Source: Leptolyngbyaceae cyanobacterium MAG.088
Lineage (GTDB): Bacteria > Cyanobacteriota > Cyanobacteriia > Phormidesmidales > Phormidesmidaceae
Reading direction: 5' to 3'
DNA length: 34,954 bases
NCBI GenBank assembly: GCA_019634055.1
Contig: JAHQVZ010000189.1
Location: 1-34,954 of the forward strand
Made by a program: the position numbers and the translations under genes
Notes under the pieces: generated by a model
Told to the model about the DNA's origin: nothing
What the model saw: the letters and a program-made list of their open reading frames with translations, nothing else
Database searches by the model: none
Shown: positions 7,748 through 16,100 of the stretch, piece after piece
How positions within the stretch are numbered: position 1 is the stretch's first letter
How the letters are laid out: each line of letters begins with the position of its first letter

Positions 7748-8602
7748 ATGGTTAATGACGATGTCAAAACAAGTTTAGTTGCTCATCTAAAAGAATTGAT
7801 ACGTCAACGAGACCCATACCTAGCAAAACAAGGCCATAGTTACGTTCGTTACTACATGCATCGTCAATTGGCGCAGTGGGGCAGCGCTAAGGCTATGGAG
7901 TTTACTCATCAAGGTCATGAGTATTACAACCTTTGTTTAGAGTTGCCGGGGCAAAGGTCTCTTGCACCTGTGATTATTGGTGCGCACTACGATACCGTGC
8001 CTGGAACTCCTGGTGCCGATGATAATGCGACGGGGTTAGCTGTTTTGCTAGAGTTGGCTCGACAATTTTCTGAGCAGCCACCAAGACGACCTGTGCATTT
8101 AGTGGCCTTTGACTTGGAAGAATATGGCTTAGTTGGTAGTCGTGCCTATGTGAGTACATTGCAAGGGCAGTCGATTCATCTGATGTTGTCTTTAGAGATG
8201 CTGGGATACTGTGCCAGGGGGATGTTGGGTGCTGGACAACCTAGTCAGAGGTATCCCATCGAGGCCATGAAGCATGTCTACCCAAAAACGGGTGATTTTA
8301 TTGCGCTGATTGGTAATTGGCAGACGATTCCCACCTTATGGCGTTTTAAGCGAGCGTTTAAGTTGGCTGGTGTTGACTGTGAGTGGTTGCCTATGATTCA
8401 GCAAGGTCGGGCATTGCCAGATACTCGTCGGAGTGATCATGCGCCGTTTTGGGATGCTGGGTATAACGCCATCATGGTGACTGATACAGCTAACTTGCGT
8501 AACCCTCATTACCATGGGCGTACTGATACATTCGACACGTTAGATTTAGACTTTTTGACCCAGGTTTATATGGGGTTAGTTCAGGGCATAACCCAGCTAT
8601 AG
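7748..8602 (+). CDS. M28-family zinc metallopeptidase
   Basis: The product is 284 residues. The M28 aminopeptidase pattern is complete. From the ATG the metal ligands are His80 ('GAHYDT'), Asp91 ('GADDNATG'), the general base Glu124 with Glu125 ('FDLEEYG'), Glu150 ('LSLEMLGY') and a C-terminal His in 'HYHGRTDT'. The fourth ligand is Glu, where the Aeromonas enzyme has Asp; the 'SLEMLGY' form is, as I recall, common in bacterial members. The family removes N-terminal residues from peptides. No signal peptide is visible, so the enzyme is probably cytoplasmic. The ORF opens at a TTG at 7733, but I prefer ATG 7748. Its last codons overlap the convergent nuclease gene by 6 nt. Confidence 0.87.
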   Translation: MVNDDVKTSLVAHLKELIRQRDPYLAKQGHSYVRYYMHRQLAQWGSAKAMEFTHQGHEYYNLCLELPGQRSLAPVIIGAHYDTVPGTPGADDNATGLAVLLELARQFSEQPPRRPVHLVAFDLEEYGLVGSRAYVSTLQGQSIHLMLSLEMLGYCARGMLGAGQPSQRYPIEAMKHVYPKTGDFIALIGNWQTIPTLWRFKRAFKLAGVDCEWLPMIQQGRALPDTRRSDHAPFWDAGYNAIMVTDTANLRNPHYHGRTDTFDTLDLDFLTQVYMGLVQGITQL

Positions 8603-9889
8603 CAGCCTTAGTTGTTGATTGGATTCTTCAGGGATAGCAGTGTTGTCTAAGGCCAGGGCGGTGTCGGCGGTGAGGGTGTCTCCATGGAGCAGTGTTTGGG
8701 CCGCCAACATGATGTCGTCAGCCAGTTCGGTCAAATCGTCTCGATGGGCTAAATAGGTGGCTAGGGCATTGACCGGATCACGAGCATTGTCAGAGGTTAA
8801 TTCAGGTAAGCGAGGCCTTGTTAATTGACTCACCAGTTCTGAGTGAATCGTGTATGTGTGGGCCTTAGATAAGGCTTGATTTAGAGCTACATGATCAATC
8901 TGCTCGATCTGGGCTGGGCGCAGTTTATACACTAAACGCACGACTGCATCGGTAATATCGGTTTTGGTTAGAGCTTGTTCTAGGTCTTGCTGAGGGGTAT
9001 CTGATTTTGAGATATTGACTGTGATGGTTTGAAATGCGCGAACGGGTAAGGGGCAAAATTCTACGGATGCATGGCCGGGTTCAATTGCCGCTAAGACGAA
9101 CCCTTTTTCTTCTTTTTCTTCGCTGAAGTCTACCCGTTCAATGCTGCCAGGATAGACAATGGGTGGTTCTTGGCAGAGTATTTGGTGTTTGTGTACATGG
9201 CCCAGGGCCACATAGTCAAAACAGGGTCGGGCCAGCAGGGCCATCGGCACAGTAAAGCCTTTGCCGACGGCTAAAAATTTTTCGGCCCCATACCGAGCAG
9301 TATCTGTCATCAGATGAGCCAGAAGGATCTTGGGCAGATCAGGATTTAGCCGCCGAATTTCGCCTTCTAAGGCTACCCGTAGTCGATCGAGCATGATTTC
9401 GTTTACCTCGCCCAAGGATAAGCCCTCTGTTTCAGGGCGAGTCAGGAGGGTGGAATGGGTTAACCAGGGCAGAGTGATGACTTGAGTAGGGCCAGCTTGG
9501 GTGTTAATCGTATGGGTGGTTAAACGATCGCCGACAATAATACCGGGCACGCCCAGGGTGCGATATATGCATAGGCTGGCACCGCCCATGCCTTGGGCAT
9601 GTTGATCGTGATTGCCCACTAACAGTACCGTGGGGATATGGGCTTCGACTAAACGCTGAAACTGTTGGGCAAAGGCTTGCTGTACAACGGGTGGCGGTGT
9701 TGCATCCGGGAAAGCATCGCCGCCAAATAAGACTAGGTCTACTGGTTCACTGAGGGCTCGGTCAATGCAGCGACTAAGGGTGGTGACAAAATCTTCTAAA
9801 CGAGTGTTGAGTCCTGTTTCGGGGTTGATATGTCCATGGCTAAAGCCACTGCCCATGTGGATGTCTGAGAGATGGAGAACCTTAACCAT
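8597..9889 (-). CDS. sbcD: SbcD-like DNA repair exonuclease (metallophosphoesterase)
   Basis: The 430-residue protein carries the Mre11/SbcD metallophosphoesterase motifs in order: 'LHLSDIHMG', 'LVLFGGDAF', 'VGNHDQH', 'LLAHLM' and 'GHVHKHQ'. These bind two Mn ions and cut DNA ends and hairpins. SbcD normally pairs with the SMC-like ATPase SbcC; no sbcC is in this window. The C-terminal region from about residue 290 matches the expected capping and SbcC-binding part only loosely. The gene is third in a minus-strand run after the lectin-lysozyme fusion and the decarboxylase, with a 78-bp gap before it, so co-transcription is possible but a functional link is not evident. Confidence 0.88.
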   Translation of the reverse strand: MVKVLHLSDIHMGSGFSHGHINPETGLNTRLEDFVTTLSRCIDRALSEPVDLVLFGGDAFPDATPPPVVQQAFAQQFQRLVEAHIPTVLLVGNHDQHAQGMGGASLCIYRTLGVPGIIVGDRLTTHTINTQAGPTQVITLPWLTHSTLLTRPETEGLSLGEVNEIMLDRLRVALEGEIRRLNPDLPKILLAHLMTDTARYGAEKFLAVGKGFTVPMALLARPCFDYVALGHVHKHQILCQEPPIVYPGSIERVDFSEEKEEKGFVLAAIEPGHASVEFCPLPVRAFQTITVNISKSDTPQQDLEQALTKTDITDAVVRLVYKLRPAQIEQIDHVALNQALSKAHTYTIHSELVSQLTRPRLPELTSDNARDPVNALATYLAHRDDLTELADDIMLAAQTLLHGDTLTADTALALDNTAIPEESNQQLRLL

Positions 9890-9967
9890 GGTGTTCTTTG
9901 TCCAGGACTTGCGATCGCGCTCTAACGTATCAATTCGCTATCAGTATCTTTGTCCTAGTCATGAACG

Positions 9968-11413
9968 TCAAGGGGTATGGGTGCTGTAGTAGTTGTCTAT
10001 GTGGCTAAACAACTGGTGAATATGGTCTTTGGTTGTAAATGGATTAAGCAACACAGCCTTTAACCATCGCTGCCCACGATAGATAGGCAATGATAAAAAC
10101 GTAGTGCCTTGGTGTAGTAGCCACTGTTGCAATTCATGATTCCAGTGGTCTAGCTGGTCTGCCGACAAGCCCGAGAATTCAGCCCGAAAACACACTAGAT
10201 TCATCTGGGGTTCATTAGCCAGTATGAGAAAAGGCCGAGCTTTAACAGCCGTGGTAAACGTATGAGTCAGGGCATAGTTGTGATCAATGATGGCACTGTA
10301 ACCTTTGCGACCAATATGCTGTAGCGATAGCCATAACTTAAGAATGTCGGGATGGCGGGTGCCTTGCACGGTGAGTTCGCCTAAATTTGGCCAGTTATCG
10401 TGATCATGCATGTACGGGGCCATGACTCGAAACTGTTGCTGGAGCTGATCAAACTTGCGAAACATGACCATGGCGCAGGTCTTGGCCACATAGAGCCATT
10501 TTTGCGGATTAAACGTCACGGAGTCAGCTTGTTCGATGCCTGTTAACAGCGATTGATAGCGGTCTGACAACATCAGTGCTCCACCGTAGGCGGCATCCAC
10601 ATGGAACCACAGTTGATTGCTCTGGGCGATACGAGCCATTTCGGCAATGGGGTCAATGCTTCCAGTAACGGTAGTGCCAGCGGTCGCAACAATGGCAAAA
10701 GGATGCTGACCATCGGCGTTGGCTTGGTCTAACTTGGTTTTCAGATCGGTGATATCAATTTGAGAATTCTGGTTTGTGGCCACGGGAATAGCGGCTTTGG
10801 TGCCTAAGCCCATGATCATTGCAGCTTTTTGAAATGAGGTATGGGCCACTTCTGAGACAAAGAAAACAGGTTTTTGCCCTGACGTAATGCCATGGTCTAA
10901 GGCGTTAAATGCCTGATTACGGGCCACGATTAAAGCCTGTAAGTTAGCCAGACTACCGCCACTGACTAAAATACCTTGGGCTTTGGGTCCAAGGCCAAAC
11001 AGTTGAGCGATGTGCTTTAAAACCAGAGTTTCTAAGCGTGAGAAAACCGGCGACATTTCCACACTCAGCATATTGTTGTTGAGGGCGGCCACCAGCAGGT
11101 CTGCTATCACTGATACGGTGGTTGGAATGGAATCCATGTGGCCTATGTAGCCTGGATGGGCGGCATTCATACCATGGTTAAGGTGGGCTTTGATTTCTGC
11201 CAGCAAGGGAGCAATCTCGACGGCATGATCAGGTAATTTGGCCCAGCCATAGTCAGCTGATATCAAAGGCTCAGGCAGTGGAGAGCGATCCGTTGCCTGA
11301 GTCATGCTGTCAACCAGTAGGTCAATAACCTGATTTAAAAGAGTTGCGATCTCATCTCGATTCTCACCATCGGGGTGAATAAATGCCGTTGTCGGCAAAG
11401 CCGAAAAATCCAC
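9968..11413 (-). CDS. Group II pyridoxal-phosphate decarboxylase
   Basis: The 481-residue enzyme belongs to the aspartate aminotransferase fold, group II decarboxylases (glutamate, aromatic amino acid, diaminobutyrate decarboxylases). Visible motifs are 'SGGSLANLQAL' for phosphate binding, 'VATAGTTVTGSIDP', 'WFHVDAAYGGA' with the Asp that pairs with the pyridine nitrogen, and 'FNPQKWLYV' with the Schiff-base Lys. The substrate cannot be read from the sequence; an amine product is expected. The only start in frame is GTG at 11413, since an upstream stop follows with no ATG between. The gene begins 36 bp after the lectin-lysozyme-peptidase gene on the same strand, so they probably share a transcript. 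Confidence 0.88.
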   Translation of the reverse strand: MDFSALPTTAFIHPDGENRDEIATLLNQVIDLLVDSMTQATDRSPLPEPLISADYGWAKLPDHAVEIAPLLAEIKAHLNHGMNAAHPGYIGHMDSIPTTVSVIADLLVAALNNNMLSVEMSPVFSRLETLVLKHIAQLFGLGPKAQGILVSGGSLANLQALIVARNQAFNALDHGITSGQKPVFFVSEVAHTSFQKAAMIMGLGTKAAIPVATNQNSQIDITDLKTKLDQANADGQHPFAIVATAGTTVTGSIDPIAEMARIAQSNQLWFHVDAAYGGALMLSDRYQSLLTGIEQADSVTFNPQKWLYVAKTCAMVMFRKFDQLQQQFRVMAPYMHDHDNWPNLGELTVQGTRHPDILKLWLSLQHIGRKGYSAIIDHNYALTHTFTTAVKARPFLILANEPQMNLVCFRAEFSGLSADQLDHWNHELQQWLLHQGTTFLSLPIYRGQRWLKAVLLNPFTTKDHIHQLFSHIDNYYSTHTP

Positions 11414-11449
11414 CGTATTTGTTGCTATGAAAGTGCTTTACCAGGGTAA

Positions 11450-13024
11450 TCAATAAACCCACCGGACGCGTGGTTTTCCAGGGCGCATGCCTAGATGTAC
11501 AAAACCTCGTTGGGCACCGTAGCCAATGCTATGGGGAAACGTTTGGTCGCACCAGTATTCCACCTCATAGATACTGACATCTTTGATATAAAAATCAACA
11601 GCTCCCGTATCTGGCACATCATACAGATGTTCTGAAAGACGAGCCCCCCCAACCCGTTTATTCACCGTAGGGGGACGATAGCCAGAGGTAATAACCAGAG
11701 GGTTGCTGCCGAAATAATCACGACATTTTTCAAGAAATAGGCAGATTTCGTAGGCAGTTTTGCACTGAAAGCTATGTTGAAAGCGTCGCTCCTCATCGTA
11801 AAGAGCGAATTCTCCATAGGTAATGTGGGGGGTGATCAATGTATCGAAAGGCATATTCGGTGAGAGGCTGGCTCCGACGGGTTGAGTGCCAATAACGCCA
11901 AAGATGCGATCCAGATTTTCCTCAGGTTTGCGATCGTCTGCTTCGTTGCGATCATCCTCCCAATTAGGAGTAGACCCAGTGGGCTTTTTGCAGAACAGGG
12001 ATGCCTCAGCCAGACGGCGGCGACGTAACCCTGCTTCTACAGAAGTGCCTGGATTTCTATACTTAACAAATTGGGCTTCGATCCAGCGATGGTCATTCCA
12101 CTGGTCAGGAAAGTCGCACACTCGAGTAATAGACTCAAAGTTATAGCCACGATAAAACGCTGACCCCAAGTTGTAAGCAAAGCTATACAGAGCGCCGCGC
12201 TGGTTACTATGCATTAGACTCCACGTAGGAATTTTCTCTAAGGCCAGACGACATGATTTATCGACATGATCAATCAAGTATTCTTCTGCTTGTGGTTGGG
12301 TGATGATGTCGCCCTGTTTCACGGGGACGCCGTCAGGATAACGAGTCGTGCCATAGCCAATGGTGGGCAGTGACCACCCCTGCAGCGGATCGGCATAAGC
12401 TTTGGCACGGCCATCGGGTAAGACCTCAGCATAGCCCTCAAATTCTTTGATTAACTCAATGCCAGAACGAGGAATTTTACCCAGTAAAGAGTCTGATGGC
12501 CGTTCGGGTTTAGATCTGGGGGGATTGGATGGGGGAGGCTGAATAATTTGTCTACTGACGGGCACTGCAATCACCCCCAGCTGATCGAGCCAACGCCCAC
12601 TTTGGCCATAAAAGCCAATGACTTGATGATTGGGCGGGACTGCTAAATCTGTGATGCGGCCAGTCTGTTTGCCAAAAAGAATGCTGCGACCTTGGCTTGT
12701 GACTAGCTCGATGGAGCCAATGTAGCGTTTGCCCGTCAAAACAACGTTAGCGATATATTCATCCCTATCTAAAACAAATGATTGCAGTGTGGAACCGTCG
12801 CCGCCATGGGGCGGTAGGTCAGCGCTCACCCAGCGCATTTGTACTTGGTCAACATAACGCCCGACCCTGACAAGTACTTCCACTGGTTTTGCTTGGAGGG
12901 CAACCACCTGATCACTAGCCTGGGGCGGCCAATTAATATCTGAAAAGGATTTACCGCCGCCGCCACCGACTGATAAGCTACGCCAGAGTTTTCCGCCTGA
13001 GATATTTGTGGATTCCATAAGCAT
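11450..13024 (-). CDS. Jacalin-like lectin / GH24 lysozyme / M15-type peptidase fusion protein
   Basis: Three domains lie in one 524-residue chain. Residues about 15-155 look like a jacalin-type lectin: 'GGGGGKSFSD', 'GRYVDQVQMRW', 'GGDGSTLQSF.L...EYI', 'GFYGQSGRWLDQLG'. A Pro-rich linker (163-178) follows. Residues about 185-345 are a T4-type GH24 lysozyme, with Glu196 in 'EFEG', Asp212 in 'AYADP' and Thr221 in 'PTIGYGT' at the catalytic positions. A second linker is acidic. Residues about 395-524 resemble peptidase M15A: 'ITSGYRPPTVNKRVGGARLSEH', Asp477 in 'GAVDF' and His510 in 'FVHLG' as zinc ligands. The combination predicts a sugar-guided hydrolase that cuts both glycan and peptide parts of peptidoglycan. 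There is no signal peptide. A second in-frame ATG two codons on is an alternative start. Confidence 0.85.
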   Translation of the reverse strand: MLMESTNISGGKLWRSLSVGGGGGKSFSDINWPPQASDQVVALQAKPVEVLVRVGRYVDQVQMRWVSADLPPHGGDGSTLQSFVLDRDEYIANVVLTGKRYIGSIELVTSQGRSILFGKQTGRITDLAVPPNHQVIGFYGQSGRWLDQLGVIAVPVSRQIIQPPPSNPPRSKPERPSDSLLGKIPRSGIELIKEFEGYAEVLPDGRAKAYADPLQGWSLPTIGYGTTRYPDGVPVKQGDIITQPQAEEYLIDHVDKSCRLALEKIPTWSLMHSNQRGALYSFAYNLGSAFYRGYNFESITRVCDFPDQWNDHRWIEAQFVKYRNPGTSVEAGLRRRRLAEASLFCKKPTGSTPNWEDDRNEADDRKPEENLDRIFGVIGTQPVGASLSPNMPFDTLITPHITYGEFALYDEERRFQHSFQCKTAYEICLFLEKCRDYFGSNPLVITSGYRPPTVNKRVGGARLSEHLYDVPDTGAVDFYIKDVSIYEVEYWCDQTFPHSIGYGAQRGFVHLGMRPGKPRVRWVY

Positions 13025-13102
13025 ATGCCGAGTCTAGTTATGTGCGTTGTTCCAGACTTTGGGGCGTCTGGGGTATGACTAAATTGATAGGCTGTTGCTA
13101 TG

Positions 13103-13122
13103 CATCAAGCTGGCACTTGATG
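13103..13122. repeat. 7-bp inverted repeat between cysH and the lysozyme fusion
   Basis: CATCAAG and CTTGATG flank a 6-nt loop. The site lies 27 nt past the cysH stop codon on the minus strand. It is followed by no U run, so it is a poor intrinsic terminator; it could mark the 3' end of cysH mRNA or a site before the fusion gene. Confidence 0.3.
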
Positions 13123-13148
13123 ATTTCGGAATGCACACATGTTGATTT

Positions 13149-13892
13149 TTAGGTATGAATACCGCATTCGGTTTTAATGCTGCCGCGCCATCGCCCAGCA
13201 CGTTCATCTTCTCCAGCATTGACCTTGGAGGTTAAAGGCTGATCGCCAATGCTGGTGTAACCCTGGTCATATAGAGGGTTATATAAAACATCATGGGCAA
13301 AGATATAGCGCCAAAGATCTTTATGGGTCCAATGGGCAAGAGGGTTAATCTTGAGTCGCCCATGGGCGTCAAGTTCCAGAATTTGCATATTTTGACGGGT
13401 GACCGACTGATCACGCCGACGTCCGGTAATCCATCCCTGGACCGATAGGTTATTCAATGCTTGTTCCATGGGTTGCACCTTAGTCAACTTATGGAATAGG
13501 GCCACATCTCGCTCCCATAATTTATCGCCGTACTGGTTTGTAAAGTCCTCACGCGTAGGGGCAGTGCGATAGATGTGAAGGTCAAGGGTATAAATCTCTT
13601 TTGCCTTTTGAGCAGTTGCTAGCGTCTCTGGAAAGAGATGGAGCGTATCTAAAAAGATGACAGGAAGGTTTGCTTGAAGCTCGTGGTAAAGCATGTGAGT
13701 GACGACCAACATGCTAAAGGAGGTCATTTGGACCAAATTGGGAACTGTGGCAACGGCCCATGCCAAGATTTCTTGGGGAGTGGCCGATGCAAACCGACGA
13801 TTCAGTTCGATGAGATCTAACTGACTGGGGACAAAGGCAACGGGGTCAACCAGCTGCTTGTTAAGCGAATGCGCTTCTATGCAAGAAACCAT
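13149..13892 (-). CDS. cysH: Phosphoadenylyl-sulfate (PAPS) reductase
   Basis: CysH reduces PAPS to sulfite in sulfate assimilation, using electrons from thioredoxin or glutaredoxin. The 247-residue protein ends in the signature 'ERAGRWRGSIKTECGIHT', which contains the catalytic Cys. Upstream are 'VIFLDTLHLFPET' and 'ITGRRRDQS', both typical. The Cys pairs that bind [4Fe-4S] in APS reductases are absent, so the substrate should be PAPS. The usual 'SSFGxQ' PP-loop region reads 'MTSFSMLVV' here, a deviation in the nucleotide-binding loop. The gene diverges from a glutaredoxin-like gene across 232 bp. Confidence 0.93.
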   Translation of the reverse strand: MVSCIEAHSLNKQLVDPVAFVPSQLDLIELNRRFASATPQEILAWAVATVPNLVQMTSFSMLVVTHMLYHELQANLPVIFLDTLHLFPETLATAQKAKEIYTLDLHIYRTAPTREDFTNQYGDKLWERDVALFHKLTKVQPMEQALNNLSVQGWITGRRRDQSVTRQNMQILELDAHGRLKINPLAHWTHKDLWRYIFAHDVLYNPLYDQGYTSIGDQPLTSKVNAGEDERAGRWRGSIKTECGIHT

Positions 13893-14124
13893 TTCTGTAG
13901 ATGGGTTTTCAGCCCGTAAACGATCACTTGAGATATATTATCGCAATAATCTCTCATAACCCACCGGGGAACTGTAGATTAATCCGAACTTGACCACAAC
14001 ATCTAATTTGGTCCTGGGACTTGATTTGAGTGAGAATACTTTTCTGAGCTATGGACAAAACGCATCTGCGAACGTTAAGTGCAATCCTCAAATCTTGCCC
14101 ACATAGCATAGGACAATAACAGGT

Positions 14125-14421
14125 ATGAAAAAGCTTATTTTTTACACGAAACCAGGGTGCCACCTTTGTGAAGGCTTGGCAGAAAAGTTAGCTCAGTTGG
14201 GCCATCTGCCTATTGATATTGAGTCCCGTGATATTACCCAGAATCCTGCCTGGTTTACGGAGTATCAGTATGAAATCCCGGTACTGTGCCGTATAGTCAG
14301 CCATCCTGAAACGACTGAATTGGAAAAGGAACAGCCGTTGCCTCGTCTTTCACCACGGTCACCGTTGAGACAATTAGAGCGAATGCTACAGACATATTTG
14401 GGACCCTTTGAGGCAGAATAA
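14125..14421 (+). CDS. Glutaredoxin-family thiol-disulfide protein
   Basis: The 98-residue protein opens 'KKLIFYTKPGCHLCEGL', a thioredoxin-fold beta strand followed by a Cys-x2-Cys redox centre. 'YEIPVLC' supplies the cis-Pro that faces the active site. The 'CHLC' centre differs from the 'CPYC' of classical glutaredoxins and matches the glutaredoxin-like DUF836 group. A thiol-disulfide exchange role is therefore likely, though its partner is unknown. It diverges from cysH, whose enzyme needs a thiol reductant, and murE follows 39 bp downstream on the same strand, so it may be the first gene of a grx-murE transcript. Confidence 0.82.
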   Translation: MKKLIFYTKPGCHLCEGLAEKLAQLGHLPIDIESRDITQNPAWFTEYQYEIPVLCRIVSHPETTELEKEQPLPRLSPRSPLRQLERMLQTYLGPFEAE

Positions 14422-14460
14422 CGGCATTCTGCTATTGAGAAACGCTTTGGAGATGTCGGT

Positions 14461-15969
14461 ATGACTCTACGTGAGTTGCTAGCACAATTACCTGCGGGGT
14501 TAGTGCCCACTATTGAGCATCCGGGTTTGGATCAAACAGTGTCCGGGCTCTGTACCAATTCGAAAAACTGCCAGCCTGGCGATGTGTTTATTGGCATGCC
14601 AGGGACTCGGGTGGATGGCGGTGAATTTTGGCCAAGTGCGATGGAGAAGGGTGCGATCGCAGCCATCATTTCCCACAATGCCTTACAAAAACAACCTGCC
14701 ACCGAGTCATCCAGTCTGTTAATTCCTAGTCAAGATATCCCCACCCTGTGCGGTGAGATTGCGGCGGCGTTTTACCACTACCCTGGTAAAACCCTAAAGC
14801 TTGTAGGTGTGACGGGCACGAACGGTAAAACAACCACGACCCATGTGATTGAGCATTTTCTCAATGCGGCCGAGATGCCCACGGGGTTACTCGGTACTCT
14901 TTATACGCGTTGGCCTGGTCATCAAGAGACTGCAGTACATACAACGCCATTTCCGGTAGATTTACAGCGAGAGTTGGCCAAAGTGATGGGGGCTGGGTGT
15001 CAGCACGCCATTATGGAAGTCAGCTCCCATGCCCTGGCACAAAAACGTGTTTGGGCGTGTCCGTTTGAGGTGGCTGTCTTTACCAATCTCACCCAAGATC
15101 ATCTCGATTATCACAAAGACTTTGAAGACTATTTTGAAGCCAAGGCCCTGCTATTTAGCCCTGACTATCTTATCGGTCGTGCCATTATTAATAGTCGAGA
15201 TCCCTATGGGCAAAAACTGATCGGTCGGCTAAAGGCTGACCAGGTGTGGACCTATCATATTGACGATACGGCTGCTGATTTACACACCACCGATCTGGAC
15301 TATAGTGCAGCGGGGGTAAATGGCAAGCTAGTGACTCCTCTGGGTAATGCGGCGTTTACCTCGCCATTGGTGGGTCGCTTTAATTTAGAAAATTTATTAG
15401 CAGCAGCAGGGGCTGCACTGCATTTAGGGGTCTCTCTCGACGCTTTGATTGCTGCGTTAGCTGCATTTGGTGGCGTTCCTGGGCGAATGGAACGGGTCCA
15501 GATCGGTCCAACTCAGGATATTGGTGTCATTGTGGACTATGCCCATACGCCTGACAGTTTAGAAAATGCTCTGCGGGCAGCGCGTCCCTTTATTACTGGT
15601 CAATTGATTTGTGTGTTTGGCTGTGGTGGCGATCGAGATCGCACCAAGCGTCCTCAAATGGGACGGATTGCCCACGCACTGGCCGACCGCATTGTCGTCA
15701 CCTCTGATAACCCGCGTACGGAAGACCCCCAGCAAATTTTGGCCGATGTGGTGGCTGGCATTGAGGCGACGTTAGGTGAGGATGAGGTGATTTGCGATCG
15801 CGCTGCTGCAATTCAACAAGCAATCCTCTCTGCTCAACCGGGTGATGGGGTCCTTATTGCTGGTAAAGGTCACGAAGATTATCAGATCTTGGGTACCGAA
15901 AAAATTCATTTTGATGATCGTGAGCAGTCTCGGTTGGCGTTGAATATACGCCTAACTCCATTGGTCTAA
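14461..15969 (+). CDS. murE: UDP-N-acetylmuramoyl-L-alanyl-D-glutamate--2,6-diaminopimelate ligase
   Basis: MurE adds the third stem-peptide residue during peptidoglycan precursor synthesis in the cytoplasm. The 502-residue protein has all three Mur-ligase domains: an N-terminal UDP-binding part ('LCTNSKNCQPGDVFIGMPG'), the ATP-binding centre 'GVTGTNGKTTTTH', 'EVSSHAL', 'FTNLTQDHLDYH', and the C-terminal 'IVVTSDNPRTEDP'. The 'DNPR' motif is the known marker for meso-diaminopimelate as the substrate, as opposed to lysine. Length and domain order are normal. It lies 39 bp after the glutaredoxin-like gene. A 7-bp inverted repeat follows the stop codon. Confidence 0.97.
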   Translation: MTLRELLAQLPAGLVPTIEHPGLDQTVSGLCTNSKNCQPGDVFIGMPGTRVDGGEFWPSAMEKGAIAAIISHNALQKQPATESSSLLIPSQDIPTLCGEIAAAFYHYPGKTLKLVGVTGTNGKTTTTHVIEHFLNAAEMPTGLLGTLYTRWPGHQETAVHTTPFPVDLQRELAKVMGAGCQHAIMEVSSHALAQKRVWACPFEVAVFTNLTQDHLDYHKDFEDYFEAKALLFSPDYLIGRAIINSRDPYGQKLIGRLKADQVWTYHIDDTAADLHTTDLDYSAAGVNGKLVTPLGNAAFTSPLVGRFNLENLLAAAGAALHLGVSLDALIAALAAFGGVPGRMERVQIGPTQDIGVIVDYAHTPDSLENALRAARPFITGQLICVFGCGGDRDRTKRPQMGRIAHALADRIVVTSDNPRTEDPQQILADVVAGIEATLGEDEVICDRAAAIQQAILSAQPGDGVLIAGKGHEDYQILGTEKIHFDDREQSRLALNIRLTPLV

Positions 15970-15971
15970 AG

Positions 15972-15997
15972 GCGTTAGTCCAAAACCGTGCTAACGC
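15972..15997 (+). terminator. Weak hairpin after murE
   Basis: GCGTTAG and CTAACGC flank a 12-nt loop, starting 3 nt after the murE stop. It lacks a clear U tract ('TGAAAATTAAG' follows), so termination is only a possibility. Confidence 0.35.
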
Positions 15998-16100
15998 TGA
16001 AAATTAAGTGAAAATACTCATTTATCTGTTACTTAGCTTAACTACCCTAGGTAAATAGATACGTAATCTAATACGCCTTGGGTGTATTTAGGGAGACATT

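Noticed and set aside
13954-14163. 69-residue minus-strand ORF between cysH and the glutaredoxin-like gene
   Set aside because: It overlaps the start of the glutaredoxin-like gene and shows no coding character.
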